IMG/VR virus record: IMGVR_UViG_3300045999_012682
Span: 1 to 54,564 of that record
Reading direction: 5' to 3' (one strand)
DNA: 54,564 nt
Origin: a virus
Shown here one piece after another: positions 1 to 8,301 of the stretch (position 1 is the stretch's first letter; each line of letters opens with the position of its first letter). The translations under genes and the position numbers were made by a program. The notes under the pieces were generated by a model. That model searched no databases. It worked only from the letters and a program-made list of their open reading frames with translations, and had not been told where the DNA came from.

Positions 1-127
1 TCATTGCTTTGAACTTGTCGCGTGCAGCAGCTTGCTTGTCGGTGCCAGCAGCTTTGCCCTTGGGAGGTACGGCTTTACCTTTAGGAGGAACTGCTTTGCC
101 GCCTGCAGGTTTCTTAGCGTCAGCCAT
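1..127 (-). CDS. partial small Lys/Ala/Pro-rich protein (3' end outside window)
   Basis: An open frame runs from an ATG at 127 to the window edge with no stop. The visible 42 residues begin MADAKKPAGGKAVPPK and contain a tandem duplication of GKAVPPK, followed by a Lys/Ala-rich stretch. The composition is basic and probably disordered, like its neighbours at 158-358 and 591-875. It could be a small nucleic-acid-binding or virion protein, but the function is unknown. Confidence 0.55.
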   Translation of the reverse strand, partial: MADAKKPAGGKAVPPKGKAVPPKGKAAGTDKQAAARDKFKAM

Positions 128-157
128 AATTGTTAAGTAACTCTTTTGATTATAAAG

Positions 158-358
158 TTACTTACTCTGTTTGTAACGACGTGCAGCGCGTCCGGCTTTC
201 TTTGCACGTTCAGTGTTAGGCACAAATTGTTTACCTTCTCTGCTACCAGCTCTTTTCTTTTGGTCGGTCTCCGCACGTTCTTCTGGAGACAGTGAGGCCC
301 AGGCACTCTCTGGTAAGTAACGCTTGGTATATCCTTTTTGAATTGCTTTGTCTGCCAT
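158..358 (-). CDS. basic protein resembling the C-terminal half of DUF5872 proteins
   Basis: This 66-residue, Lys/Arg-rich protein carries RYLPESAWASLSPEE, then DQKKRAGSREGKQFVPNT and AKKAGRAARR. From memory, this pattern is the C-terminal part of DUF5872-type proteins found in phages and large viruses. The N-terminal part appears to be encoded separately at 591-875. It is very basic, so nucleic-acid binding is possible but unproven. It sits in a run of closely packed minus-strand genes. Confidence 0.7.
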   Translation of the reverse strand: MADKAIQKGYTKRYLPESAWASLSPEERAETDQKKRAGSREGKQFVPNTERAKKAGRAARRYKQSK

Positions 359-360
359 AA

Positions 361-591
361 TTAACCCAGTGTTCCGATAGTGGCTTGCATAATAGTAAAT
401 TTAATTTCGTCTGGATATTTACTATTTGTAAGATCAGTCATTTTAAAAGGATACTGAAATTCTAAAGCGGCCTGTTTTAATACAGGATTTGTTGTTTGGC
501 TTGCATACATTTGCATCAAGCGTTGATCAGGAAACACGTCTGGTTCGTATGGTTGCCTATTGTCTTTTGCGTATTTACCGGCAAGTTCCAT
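361..591 (-). CDS. small hypothetical protein
   Basis: This 76-residue protein has no recognised domain. The ATG at 591 overlaps the TGA of the upstream gene (591-875) in a TGATG junction, which argues for translational coupling and for this start rather than the in-frame GTG three bases earlier. The sequence is mixed polar, with MYASQTTNPVLKQAALEF near the middle. Function unknown. Confidence 0.6.
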   Translation of the reverse strand: MELAGKYAKDNRQPYEPDVFPDQRLMQMYASQTTNPVLKQAALEFQYPFKMTDLTNSKYPDEIKFTIMQATIGTLG

Positions 592-875
592 CACTTACTC
601 TCTTTGTATTTCTTGGCTGCAGACTTTGCTTTACTTCTCTTTTCATACTCATCTTTTGTCATCCAACGTTCTTTGCCCCACTTCTCTAATGACTTTTGTT
701 TCTCACCCTTACCCCCTTTATAACCACCGCCTTCTTCTTTGTACTCACGTGCCACAATCTGAGCCTTACGCGCAGACCACTGCCCAGGCTTACCACCTTC
801 AGAGCCAGCCATTACACGATCTTTAATGCGTTCGCGTAACTCTGGCTTTGTGTACTTATTGTCCTCCTGAGCCAT
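591..875 (-). CDS. DUF5872-like basic protein (N-terminal type)
   Basis: This 94-residue, very basic protein contains KPELRERIKDRVMAGSEGG followed by GQWSARKAQIVAREY, then EKQKSLEKWGKERWMTKDEY. From memory these three blocks match the N-terminal and middle part of the DUF5872 family, seen in phages, algal viruses and bacteria and of unknown function. The family's C-terminal block is missing here and is found two genes downstream at 158-358. It overlaps the next gene by a TGATG junction. Confidence 0.75.
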   Translation of the reverse strand: MAQEDNKYTKPELRERIKDRVMAGSEGGKPGQWSARKAQIVAREYKEEGGGYKGGKGEKQKSLEKWGKERWMTKDEYEKRSKAKSAAKKYKESK

Positions 876-1029
876 CAGGATTATTCTTACGTTCTTCTAA
901 TATTTTAGCCCACTTACACAGACGCGATAATACCTGCTCCATTTCTTTGGGAGTTGGCTCAGGTATTGGTAGTGTTGTTAAATATTTTTCGAGGCGTTCA
1001 GCCTCGGTAGGGATTCGTCTTGCCTTCAT
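856..1029 (-). CDS. small hypothetical charged protein
   Basis: This is a 57-residue protein from the ATG at 1029 (MKARRIPTEAERLEKY). An upstream in-frame TTG at 1041 is less likely. A helical acidic/basic segment is followed by a Pro-rich stretch (LPIPEPTPKE). Its last 20 bases overlap the next gene and its start overlaps the previous one, consistent with one packed operon. Function unknown. Confidence 0.5.
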   Translation of the reverse strand: MKARRIPTEAERLEKYLTTLPIPEPTPKEMEQVLSRLCKWAKILEERKNNPDGSGGQ

Positions 1030-1210
1030 CTTTCTTAGCAAATTGCTGCATTAAATCATCAACTTGCTCCAGGGACTCCAGGCGACACAAGATGTCGGAG
1101 ATAGTAGTAATCGTAATTGGATGCTCTGTACGTGCAGCAAATGCCAATGCATCACGCATGCAATTAGCTGCGCTTTCAATGGACTCTTTAACTTGAGTAG
1201 AAAGAGACAT
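998..1210 (-). CDS. small hypothetical helical protein
   Basis: This is a 70-residue protein from the ATG at 1210 (MSLSTQVKESIESAANCMRD). An earlier in-frame ATG at 1246 would add an unconvincing 12-residue leader. It is predicted mostly helical, ending in an acidic and polar tail. It overlaps the following gene. No family recognised. Confidence 0.5.
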   Translation of the reverse strand: MSLSTQVKESIESAANCMRDALAFAARTEHPITITTISDILCRLESLEQVDDLMQQFAKKDEGKTNPYRG

Positions 1211-1307
1211 TTCGGAACTACGTGGTCCTCTTACTATAGTAAACATAACGGTTTTTTGACCTATTTATATTGTCATGCATTATATAGGTTTTGAAAAGTA
1301 CGGATAT

Positions 1308-1889
1308 CTAGATCCAAATCCATCCAATCTGATAGGAATCAAACCATGGTTCAATACCAATAGATTCCATAAGTTCGTGAACCAAACGTCCTTTGCCGTG
1401 GCGACGGCCATCAGGGGCTTTAATATTGTCATCAATCACAATTAAAGTGCCGGGAGATAGCAAAGAGTGTGCCGCAAATATCTCCTTGAGGTGATGAGCA
1501 GCTGGTGCCCAATCATTATTCCAATCCGTGATGTTATATGAATCTAAATAAAGAAGATCACATGCACCTGTAAAAGTGTCAAGGGCTTCTACGGAATCCG
1601 ATTCGATAATTTCAGCATGCTTGGTTGCTTGTTTTGCTAGTGCACAGGCACCTGGATCAATGTCAATTGAAATAAGTTTTCCTTCACCACGAATATCAAT
1701 GTAGTTATCAAACAAAAGTGTCGAACAACCATCACCTGTATAATTGTCTCTTTCTCGATATGTCCCAGTCTCAATAATCACTGGCTTTTGGCACTCATCT
1801 AAATACTTAAAGATTTTTTGAAAGGTGTGTTGGCGAGCGCCTAACTTGTTTTTAATAGGTTGAAAATAATCTTGCCAAGTACGTGTCAT
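1308..1889 (-). CDS. class I SAM-dependent methyltransferase-like protein
   Basis: This 193-residue protein has a Rossmann-type pattern. PVIIETGTY with CSTLLFD at about residues 36-60 resembles the SAM-binding loop, KLISIDID at about 70-77 is the acidic end of the second strand, and CDLLYLDSYN and TLIVIDDNI follow as later strands. This fits the Methyltransf_24-like group, often found beside sugar-modifying genes. The substrate cannot be told from sequence. It could act on glycans together with the glycosyltransferase at 6724-7977, but that is inference. Confidence 0.7.
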   Translation of the reverse strand: MTRTWQDYFQPIKNKLGARQHTFQKIFKYLDECQKPVIIETGTYRERDNYTGDGCSTLLFDNYIDIRGEGKLISIDIDPGACALAKQATKHAEIIESDSVEALDTFTGACDLLYLDSYNITDWNNDWAPAAHHLKEIFAAHSLLSPGTLIVIDDNIKAPDGRRHGKGRLVHELMESIGIEPWFDSYQIGWIWI

Positions 1890-1891
1890 TG

Positions 1892-2053
1892 CTATAAGTC
1901 GATTCGAGTGTAAGAAATCTCTTTGGATTGTAGCTCTATTTCATAAAGATCTGCTTCAATAGTTTCAATGTCTTCAAAAGCTAAATAATTAAGGCAGCCA
2001 GTACGACAATCTTCGTCAAAGTCAAAATAGAATCTCGTTAAGTTTGATCCCAT
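1892..2053 (-). CDS. small acidic hypothetical protein
   Basis: This 53-residue frame from an ATG at 2053 begins MGSNLTRFYFDFDEDCRTGC and continues with an acidic helical stretch (EDIETIEADLYEIELQSKE). It fills the gap between hli and the methyltransferase, overlapping the 3' end of hli by 32 bases. The natural-looking composition and position support it. No family recognised. Confidence 0.5.
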   Translation of the reverse strand: MGSNLTRFYFDFDEDCRTGCLNYLAFEDIETIEADLYEIELQSKEISYTRIDL

Positions 2054-2264
2054 GAGCTGTGCACCAAAAAAAGAAAAGGGCTACTGCCAACATGGCAAGG
2101 CGACCGTTAACACGTTCCGCATAACACAAAAAATCATCTGGATGAGTTGGTGTATTCCATAACTTAAGATCAGGGCACCGTTCCAAAATTGCTTTGTAGG
2201 TTTCCGTAAAAACCCAACCAAAACAACTAATGTACCCTTGAATCGTTAGTACAAATTTATTCAC
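2022..2264 (-). CDS. hli: high-light-inducible (Hli) protein
   Basis: This 80-residue protein has a single membrane helix carrying the chlorophyll-binding motif of the Hli/CAB family: AERVNGRLAMLAVAL at residues 49-63, with E50, N53 and R55 in the usual positions, followed by a hydrophobic segment. Hli proteins sit in the thylakoid and bind chlorophyll and carotenoid. In cyanophages they are thought to protect photosystem II during infection. The GTG start at 2264 overlaps the TGA of the upstream tiny gene. The N-terminal 45 residues before the motif are longer than in the shortest Hli proteins. Confidence 0.88.
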   Translation of the reverse strand: MNKFVLTIQGYISCFGWVFTETYKAILERCPDLKLWNTPTHPDDFLCYAERVNGRLAMLAVALFFFWCTAHGIKLNEILF

Positions 2265-2374
2265 TTGGAAACGTAAAGAAATAAGTACAGGTCTAAAGAA
2301 ACCACTACTAGCATAGCCCCAAGGATTGAAAGGATCGCGTATTTAAAATCGTCCATCACACTTTGTTGACACAT
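2261..2374 (-). CDS. tiny single-pass membrane protein
   Basis: This 37-residue frame from an ATG at 2374 (an internal Met at residue 7 is also possible) consists of a short polar start and one long hydrophobic helix, KYAILSILGAMLVVVSLDLY. Its TGA overlaps the GTG start of hli (GTGA junction), which supports translation and coupling. The plus-strand exonuclease gene starts 34 bases away, so a divergent promoter should lie in that gap. Function unknown. Confidence 0.55.
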   Translation of the reverse strand: MCQQSVMDDFKYAILSILGAMLVVVSLDLYLFLYVSK

Positions 2375-2407
2375 GCGGTAAACTAGCACCAATACACAAA
2401 ACCTGCA

Positions 2408-3262
2408 ATGGTTGCTAAACTGAATACATCAGATCCTTGGATCAAGGCCAAGGATGAGCAACCAGAAGTTATGCGGTCAATTAATCGGACCGCAGCCAGA
2501 ATTACGCTTAACGGAAAACGTCACTATACAACTCCGTTACCCACTGGGCCTGCACCGTCCGTAACTACTATCATTAGCGAGACAGCTTCCGAAGCAAATA
2601 AACGGAAGCTTGAAATGTGGTCTAAAGCAAACCCCGGTGTTAAAGAAGCTGCTGCTGAAAGAGGTACCGCCATCCACTATGGCATGGAATGCTACCTCAA
2701 GGGTAACAAGAATCCAGACATACCAGAAGATTATGCAAATTTTTGGGCGGGCATGCCACCAATTTTGGATCAATTTCAAGAGGTGCTTTGGGCCGAATCT
2801 CCTGTGCTGGATAAATTTAATTTTACTATCGGCGCTGATGACGTTGCTCGCGTCTGGGGTTGCGATTCCGAAGGTCGTGCTTGGGCTGGCGCTCCTGATA
2901 TTATTGCTGTTGCCAACAACAAACTAACGCTTGCAGATTTAAAAACAAGCGTCAAACCATACAGTAGAAAATGGCCAAAAGATCTAGAAAAAGGCTCCCA
3001 GGAGTGGAGAGATCTTCTTGGCGGTCATCTAAAGTTTAAAAAAACGTGCAAGCAACTCGCTGCTTATGACATTGCTATTGAGCAGACCCTGGGCATGACC
3101 GTACAACAAGCGGCAATCCTGGTATCTACGCCAGTGCGTACTCAAATTTTTAAAATTTCTAGAAAATTTCTTGACTCTTTAAGGGAAGACTGGTACCAAC
3201 TGGTCGCTGAGTACTACACTCAAATCGAAAACTGTGGAGTCTATGATCCCGATCTGATTTAG
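2408..3262 (+). CDS. PD-(D/E)XK exonuclease
   Basis: This 284-residue protein has the nuclease core GAPDIIAVANNKLTLADLK, with D164 and the D177-x-K179 pair forming the PD-(D/E)XK signature. It is preceded by the helix GTAIHYGME (H90) and followed by QLAAYDIA at 216-223, the Q-x-x-x-Y motif of Cas4/RecB-like and phage exonucleases. It is expected to resect DNA ends during phage replication or recombination. It is the first gene of the plus-strand replication cluster and lies 446 bases upstream of the primase-helicase. Confidence 0.85.
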   Translation: MVAKLNTSDPWIKAKDEQPEVMRSINRTAARITLNGKRHYTTPLPTGPAPSVTTIISETASEANKRKLEMWSKANPGVKEAAAERGTAIHYGMECYLKGNKNPDIPEDYANFWAGMPPILDQFQEVLWAESPVLDKFNFTIGADDVARVWGCDSEGRAWAGAPDIIAVANNKLTLADLKTSVKPYSRKWPKDLEKGSQEWRDLLGGHLKFKKTCKQLAAYDIAIEQTLGMTVQQAAILVSTPVRTQIFKISRKFLDSLREDWYQLVAEYYTQIENCGVYDPDLI

Positions 3263-3278
3263 ATGCTTTGGTAAACTA

Positions 3279-3461
3279 GTGAGCTACGACCCCCAAAGCC
3301 CAATGGAATGTCGCAAGCGTCTTGCATGGACTATCGCATGTGAGCAAGCTGTTGTAACAAAAGAAGATGCTGTTGCAATTTATAACAGAGTTATGAATGA
3401 ATTTAATTCGATAGATAAGAGAAATAAATATAAACAAAATGAGTCTAATAAGTCTCAGTGA
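3279..3461 (+). CDS. small hypothetical protein
   Basis: This 60-residue protein starts at a GTG 16 bases after the exonuclease stop. The N-terminal 40 residues look folded and helical (ECRKRLAWTIACEQAVVTKE) and the C-terminus is Lys/Asn-rich. Function unknown. It lies within the exonuclease to primase operon. Confidence 0.5.
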   Translation: MSYDPQSPMECRKRLAWTIACEQAVVTKEDAVAIYNRVMNEFNSIDKRNKYKQNESNKSQ

Positions 3462-3530
3462 TTTAATAAAATCTTGTGAGTTCTCCTGGATTGGTCACCG
3501 TAGGATGAAGAGACACTCAAAGCACCCTCC

Positions 3531-3722
3531 ATGGACATCCACGTTTCTGTGGGTGAGTGGATGCAGACTCTCCAAAGCCTCATGTCAAGTGCGGCTGATG
3601 GGGATTGTTTTTGCCTGCCCACCAACATGCATCTTCACGCTTTTCTAATCTTAAAGGAGGACCTTTTCCCCCAACGAGACTTTAAAGTAGCTGTAAACCA
3701 GGTAGGGATTTATGACCAGTAA
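3531..3722 (+). CDS. small hypothetical protein before the primase
   Basis: This 63-residue protein begins MDIHVSVGEWMQTLQSLM and ends by overlapping the primase start by 11 bases (ATGACCAGTAA), the usual phage coupling arrangement. The codon pattern and composition look more natural than the frame overlapping it at 3439-3648. A purine-rich AAAGGAGGACC stretch at 3652-3662 lies inside the gene and could be the Shine-Dalgarno for a hidden start. No family recognised. Confidence 0.5.
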   Translation: MDIHVSVGEWMQTLQSLMSSAADGDCFCLPTNMHLHAFLILKEDLFPQRDFKVAVNQVGIYDQ

Positions 3723-6345
3723 AAACCAGCAAATTGTTAAGCCTGGCGAAATCAGACTCGATTACATCCCTATTGATTGGCCTCTGACTCCACTGGGTAG
3801 CAATAAAGATCCGTATACGGCTGGCTGGCAAAACAAACCTTTTACCGTCACCGACATTGAAGAAGAAATCATCACAGGTAAATGCAAAGCTGTTGGATTG
3901 TTGTCTGGGCCTGTCTTTAATCATCCCTTCGGTTTTGTTTGGGTTGACATTGATGGGCCAACCGTCTACAACTTGGTATCCGAACTCTCTGACACCGCCG
4001 AATTTAATGCTGCACTCCCTCCAACGCTAACGATCTGCAGCGGAAAACCTGGGCGTGAGCGCAAATTATACAAGATTGCACGAGAAAAACAAAAACATTT
4101 TGTTCGTAACAAGTACGTCTGGCAAGCGGAAGGCAACCTAGAAAAACTTGAAATCTTGTGGTGTAAGCACCAAGGCGTGTTGATGGGTCTCCATCCTGAA
4201 ACCGCTGGTTACTACACCGCAGAAGGCATGGGATTCGAGTGGATTCCTGACATCCCGGAATTCCCGGACTGGCTCCTCACACTCATCATCAATAAAAACG
4301 TCAAGCAAGGTTCGCCCGCCAAGGAAGTCAGCCGTCGTGTTGGCCCAGGTTTTGCCATCAATACCGTCATCGATCTTGAGCGGGACATGAAGCTTGCAGT
4401 CGATGGTATGTGGGGCATGGGTCCCAATGCCGCCGATGATTACGACACCTGGATCACTGTTGGTCAGGTGCTGCACCAACTGGATGACTCACTCCTCGAT
4501 CAATGGGATCAATGGTCCCGGCAATCGGATAAATACAAAGAAGGTGAGTGCCACAAGCGTTGGCTCTCCTTCAGTAAAGGTGGCGGTCGTGGTCTTGGTA
4601 CCCTTCTGCATATCGCCCAAGAGCATGGCTGGAAACCACCTCTTGAACAACAAGAATACAAAGCTCTGAATGTCCCCGACGAAACCCTTGATCACGTGTC
4701 CAAACTCTTAGAAGAATTAGAAAGTGAATTAGGAATTAAACCTGAAGAAACACCGGCACCTAAAAGGGTTGAGTGGCAGGCAACCGAAATCAAAGCTCAG
4801 CTTGGTAAGAAAAAGAAACAAGAGAAGCAAGGCAATCCGTCCTATGACGTAATCACTGATGTGATGCTGCAGCTTTATAAAGATAATCTGCACTTCAGCC
4901 AGGCACACAACACCTTCTTTATCTACGAATACCAAAGCAAAGGTCTGTGGTCTCAGCTTTCGGATAACGAGATTAAAGGCGACTTAAAAGACAAGCTGGA
5001 AAAAGTGAAAGAAAACTTGTTGCCCAATGGCTACAGCATGAAAATGATCAATGATGTGCTAGAGCAGCTCAAGATCAGCACCATCTTTGATGACTGGTAC
5101 GAAGGTAATGACCTCCTCTTGTTTACCAATGGTGTACTCCATGTCAGCACTCGGGAGTTGACTGGATTCAAGAAAGAACTTTATATCACGCAACAACTGC
5201 CGTACGACTACAACCCGGCGGCAGGATGTGAACCAATCATTAAGTGGTTGAAGTCCACGCAAGATCAACACTGGGGTCGAACCCAAGTACTACGGGCTTG
5301 GTTGCGTGCCGTACTCCTTGGGCACTCGGAAATCCAGAAGTTTGTTGAGATTGTCGGCCCAGGTAAATCCGGTAAGTCCACCTACTCCAATCTGGCTCAC
5401 GCATTGGTGGGTGATGACAACGCCATGATTTCCTCGCTAGAGCACCTAGAAAAAAATCGTTTTGAAACCGCGAACCTTTATAAGAAGAAACTCTTGCTCT
5501 TCAATGATGTAGAACGTTATGGCGGATCCGTATCGGTACTAAAAGCAATCACCGGTCGTGACCTAATTCGTAACGAACGTAAATTCCAGGCTGGTAGCCA
5601 GAAGCCATTCAAGTTCAATGGACTGGTCATGATCACCGCCAACGAACCAATCCAAACCACGGATCCAACCTCTGGTTTGGCACGTCGTCGCTTAACCATT
5701 CCTTTCGACCGCCCATTTACTGGTTCATCTGCTGAGCAAAAGACGCTCATTGATATGGATGACAAGGGCAAGCCCTTTGGTGAATTTGCTTTCATGCTCC
5801 CAGGTCTCGTGAACTGGGTGCTGGATATGTCGGAAGATGAGATGCGTGAATACCTGATGGAGACCAACAAGAAAGTTGAGTTCTTTGCACGTCACCACCA
5901 GGAGCAAATCCTTAAGTCCAATCAAATTATGGATTGGATGAGTCATTGTGTTGTCTTTGATCCAGGTGTATCTAGTGCTATTGGTTTGGCAAAGACCAGT
6001 GCAGGCACTACCTACATCTATTCCCATTGGGATGAATGGTTATACGCCAGCTACTGTGAGTTTTCTCGCGGTAGTAACAGCAATATTCTTGGTCGTAGTC
6101 GTTTTGAATCACTGGTTATGGACGTATGTGTACACCAGCTTGGACTTAATGTCTACAAAATGAAGCAGGCGCGTGGCATTCGTGTAAACAATATTGCTGT
6201 CCGTGATTCCAACAAAACTAAATACAGTGATTACCCATCGATTGTTGAAGTCGGTATGGATAAAGAAAAATGGAAAGAGTTCTATGGCGATACATTGTTT
6301 AAGAAAACTGATGCAAGAATAGAAGAACTTGAATTGATCAGTTGA
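3712..6345 (+). CDS. primase-helicase (prim-pol plus D5-like SF3 helicase)
   Basis: This 877-residue replication protein is built in three parts. The N-terminus is primase/polymerase-like, with the metal-binding FVWVDIDGP (D79, D81). A PriCT-2-like helical region follows at about 235-320 (DDYDTWITVGQVLHQL). The C-terminal half is a D5/SF3-type ATPase with Walker A GPGKSGKS at 549-556, Walker B-like LLLFNDVE near 595 and a sensor region GLVMITANEP. It should prime and unwind phage DNA in the cytoplasm. Its stop overlaps the speD start (TTGA). No separate polymerase is in the window. Confidence 0.9.
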   Translation: MTSKNQQIVKPGEIRLDYIPIDWPLTPLGSNKDPYTAGWQNKPFTVTDIEEEIITGKCKAVGLLSGPVFNHPFGFVWVDIDGPTVYNLVSELSDTAEFNAALPPTLTICSGKPGRERKLYKIAREKQKHFVRNKYVWQAEGNLEKLEILWCKHQGVLMGLHPETAGYYTAEGMGFEWIPDIPEFPDWLLTLIINKNVKQGSPAKEVSRRVGPGFAINTVIDLERDMKLAVDGMWGMGPNAADDYDTWITVGQVLHQLDDSLLDQWDQWSRQSDKYKEGECHKRWLSFSKGGGRGLGTLLHIAQEHGWKPPLEQQEYKALNVPDETLDHVSKLLEELESELGIKPEETPAPKRVEWQATEIKAQLGKKKKQEKQGNPSYDVITDVMLQLYKDNLHFSQAHNTFFIYEYQSKGLWSQLSDNEIKGDLKDKLEKVKENLLPNGYSMKMINDVLEQLKISTIFDDWYEGNDLLLFTNGVLHVSTRELTGFKKELYITQQLPYDYNPAAGCEPIIKWLKSTQDQHWGRTQVLRAWLRAVLLGHSEIQKFVEIVGPGKSGKSTYSNLAHALVGDDNAMISSLEHLEKNRFETANLYKKKLLLFNDVERYGGSVSVLKAITGRDLIRNERKFQAGSQKPFKFNGLVMITANEPIQTTDPTSGLARRRLTIPFDRPFTGSSAEQKTLIDMDDKGKPFGEFAFMLPGLVNWVLDMSEDEMREYLMETNKKVEFFARHHQEQILKSNQIMDWMSHCVVFDPGVSSAIGLAKTSAGTTYIYSHWDEWLYASYCEFSRGSNSNILGRSRFESLVMDVCVHQLGLNVYKMKQARGIRVNNIAVRDSNKTKYSDYPSIVEVGMDKEKWKEFYGDTLFKKTDARIEELELIS

Positions 6346-6701
6346 GTAACGGTCGCCACCTCATCCTTGATCTCTACGACTGCGACAAGCAGTTACTAGA
6401 TGACTACAACGCTCTCCAAGAGCTGATGCAGGTGGCACTGCAGATGTCTAATGCACGCATCCTGCGGATCATCGGTGAAAAGTTTGAACCGCAAGGTGTA
6501 ACACTGTTGGCATTGCTGGCAGAATCGCACTGCTCGATCCATACCTGGCCTGAGATTGGCTACGCAGCAGTTGATCTTTATACCTGTGGTGATACAACTA
6601 ATTCACATAAAGCAGCGGAATTTTTAAAATACAAACTCAAAGCACAAACAGCAGAAGAAAAAGAACTAATACGTTCAACAACTCCGACAGAATCTGTATA
6701 G
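6342..6701 (+). CDS. speD: S-adenosylmethionine decarboxylase
   Basis: This 119-residue protein matches bacterial class 1B AdoMet decarboxylases in length and motifs: LAESHCSIHTWPE at 59-71, with S62 as the expected self-cleavage serine that becomes the pyruvoyl cofactor, H67, and the catalytic Cys in DLYTCGD (C82). The reaction makes decarboxylated AdoMet for spermidine synthesis. speD is a known cyanophage auxiliary gene. The TTG start is inside the primase stop, so translation is probably coupled. All key residues are present, so it should be active. Confidence 0.93.
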   Translation: MSNGRHLILDLYDCDKQLLDDYNALQELMQVALQMSNARILRIIGEKFEPQGVTLLALLAESHCSIHTWPEIGYAAVDLYTCGDTTNSHKAAEFLKYKLKAQTAEEKELIRSTTPTESV

Positions 6702-6723
6702 TATTGTCAGTCAATTAATTGAG

Positions 6724-7977
6724 ATGACTGACAACAAACCTAAGCTTTTGTGGATTGGTGATATTGTAGCCACCACTGGTTTTGCTCGTGTAACTGAAAA
6801 TGTACTGAGCAGGTTAAAAGATAAATATGAAATCCATGTGCTGGGTTGTAATTGGCATGGTGATTACACCCCGCTCCAGGAGGAATACTTCATGTATCCA
6901 GCCTCCAATCGATTCCAGCAGGCACCCTTTGGAGAAGATCGCATTCGCGAAATCGTTGAACGTATCCATCCCGATGTGATCTTTACAATCAATGACAGTT
7001 GGATCATCAATGAGCAGTGGCGACGTATCGCTGATCTTCGTGATCAACTCAAGTTCAAATTCGTGGGCTATTACCCCATGGATTCTTATGAATGGTATGG
7101 AGCATTGCTTGACACACTCAACAATTGGGATGCAGCCATCTGTTATACAGAATTTGGTGCACATGAAACAATCAAAGCGGGTGCCAAGGTCCCTATCACC
7201 GTCATTCCTCATGGCATGACACCAAATCAGTTCTATCCCATTGATAAAAACGAAGCACGCAAACAACTTGGCCTAAGCCCAGATGACTTTATTGTCTTCA
7301 ATGGCAACCGCAATCAGTTCCGCAAACGAATTGATATCACTATCAGTGCGTTTGCAAAATTTGCTGTTGATCGTCCTGATGCCAAGCTTTATCTCCACAT
7401 GGGAATGAAAGACCAGGGCTGGGATGTGATGTCGTTATTTGGACGGGAAATGATGCGCCAGGGTCTTGATCCAAATAATCGCATCATTATGACCACTCCT
7501 CATGAACAGCCGCCCTCGGTGTCGGTAGAGATGCTTAACACCATCTACAACGTCGCTGACGTAGGCGTCAACACTTGTAAAGGAGAAGGCTGGGGTCTTG
7601 TCAACTTTGAGCATGCAGCCTGTCGTGTGGCCCAGGTGGTACCCGATCACACCTCTTGCAAAGAAATTTTTGAAGGTACTGGTGAGCTGATCCGCTCCCT
7701 CCACGCCGATGTTGACACCAACTTCGGTCGCATCATGCCTTGCCCTGACGACAACCACCTTGCTGCCATCCTTGGCGACCTCTACGACAACCGTGACAAG
7801 CTCGATCAGGTGGCCCAGGCCTGCTACGACCGTGTAACCGATACCTGTTTCGATTGGGAGACAGTAGCAGGTCAGTTTGATGACACTTTCCAGGAGGTGC
7901 TGTCCAGGGAGGAGGAAGAGGTGCCGCGTATCGTGAAACCTAAAGCAAAAGCAAAGAAAAAAAGGATTGATCGATAG
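6724..7977 (+). CDS. GT4-type glycosyltransferase
   Basis: This 417-residue, two-domain GT-B protein has an N-terminal DIVATTGFARVTENVLSRL glycine loop, FNGNRNQFRKRIDI at the start of the second Rossmann domain (sugar-nucleotide donor side), and KGEGWGLVNFEHAAC at about 286-300, the E-x-x-x-x-x-x-E-like donor motif of family 4. The tail is Lys-rich (VKPKAKAKKKR). It probably glycosylates phage DNA bases, virion proteins or the host surface. The sequence cannot say which. It is the last gene before a strong terminator. Confidence 0.87.
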   Translation: MTDNKPKLLWIGDIVATTGFARVTENVLSRLKDKYEIHVLGCNWHGDYTPLQEEYFMYPASNRFQQAPFGEDRIREIVERIHPDVIFTINDSWIINEQWRRIADLRDQLKFKFVGYYPMDSYEWYGALLDTLNNWDAAICYTEFGAHETIKAGAKVPITVIPHGMTPNQFYPIDKNEARKQLGLSPDDFIVFNGNRNQFRKRIDITISAFAKFAVDRPDAKLYLHMGMKDQGWDVMSLFGREMMRQGLDPNNRIIMTTPHEQPPSVSVEMLNTIYNVADVGVNTCKGEGWGLVNFEHAACRVAQVVPDHTSCKEIFEGTGELIRSLHADVDTNFGRIMPCPDDNHLAAILGDLYDNRDKLDQVAQACYDRVTDTCFDWETVAGQFDDTFQEVLSREEEEVPRIVKPKAKAKKKRIDR

Positions 7978-7993
7978 ACAATTAAAAAATTGG

Positions 7994-8017
7994 ACCCCTG
8001 CTTCGGCGGGGGTTTTT
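7994..8017 (+). terminator. rho-independent terminator after the glycosyltransferase
   Basis: The sequence ACCCCTGC-TTCG-GCGGGGGT forms an 8-bp stem (one G-T pair) with a UUCG tetraloop, followed directly by a T run. It lies 17 bases after the stop at 7977 and closes the 2408-7977 operon. Confidence 0.9.
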
Positions 8018-8301
8018 GTTTGTGGTGATACCAAGGGGCAGTGGTATTTGCAGAGATTGTGAGAATGAGATGCAGAAAAACAGAGAATAAGTGCCGTTCA
8101 TACCCTAGAGCTAGCAGATGACATTGTTGAAAAGGGTGTAATGTTGAAAAGTTGAGCAAGGAAAGTAAAGAGAAATAAAACACGTACACTGTGTGGCAAC
8201 GGCGTCATCCGCTAGAGATATAAGAAAAAACATACCTATTCTCTGTTTTTATGCCACATTCTCTGTTTCTCTGCTACTCTGGCCTTCATTCGCACTTCCC
8301 C
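8018..8301. repeat. noncoding gap with a 14-bp inverted repeat and short direct repeats
   Basis: About 280 bases contain no convincing gene. AAAAACAGAGAATA at 8076-8089 recurs as its exact reverse complement at 8237-8250, and the core TTCTCTGTTT is repeated again about 20 bases further on. These copies could be binding sites for a regulator of the downstream plus-strand genes or part of an origin. No clear promoter was picked out. Confidence 0.5.

Noticed and set aside
3439-3648. 69-residue plus-strand frame overlapping the small gene before the primase
   Set aside because: Poor composition in its second half, and it conflicts with the better-looking frame at 3531-3722 whose end overlaps the primase start. 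The first 30 codons might still be part of something real.
7435-8034. 199-residue minus-strand frame
   Set aside because: Opposite the glycosyltransferase gene and crossing its terminator; shadow frame.
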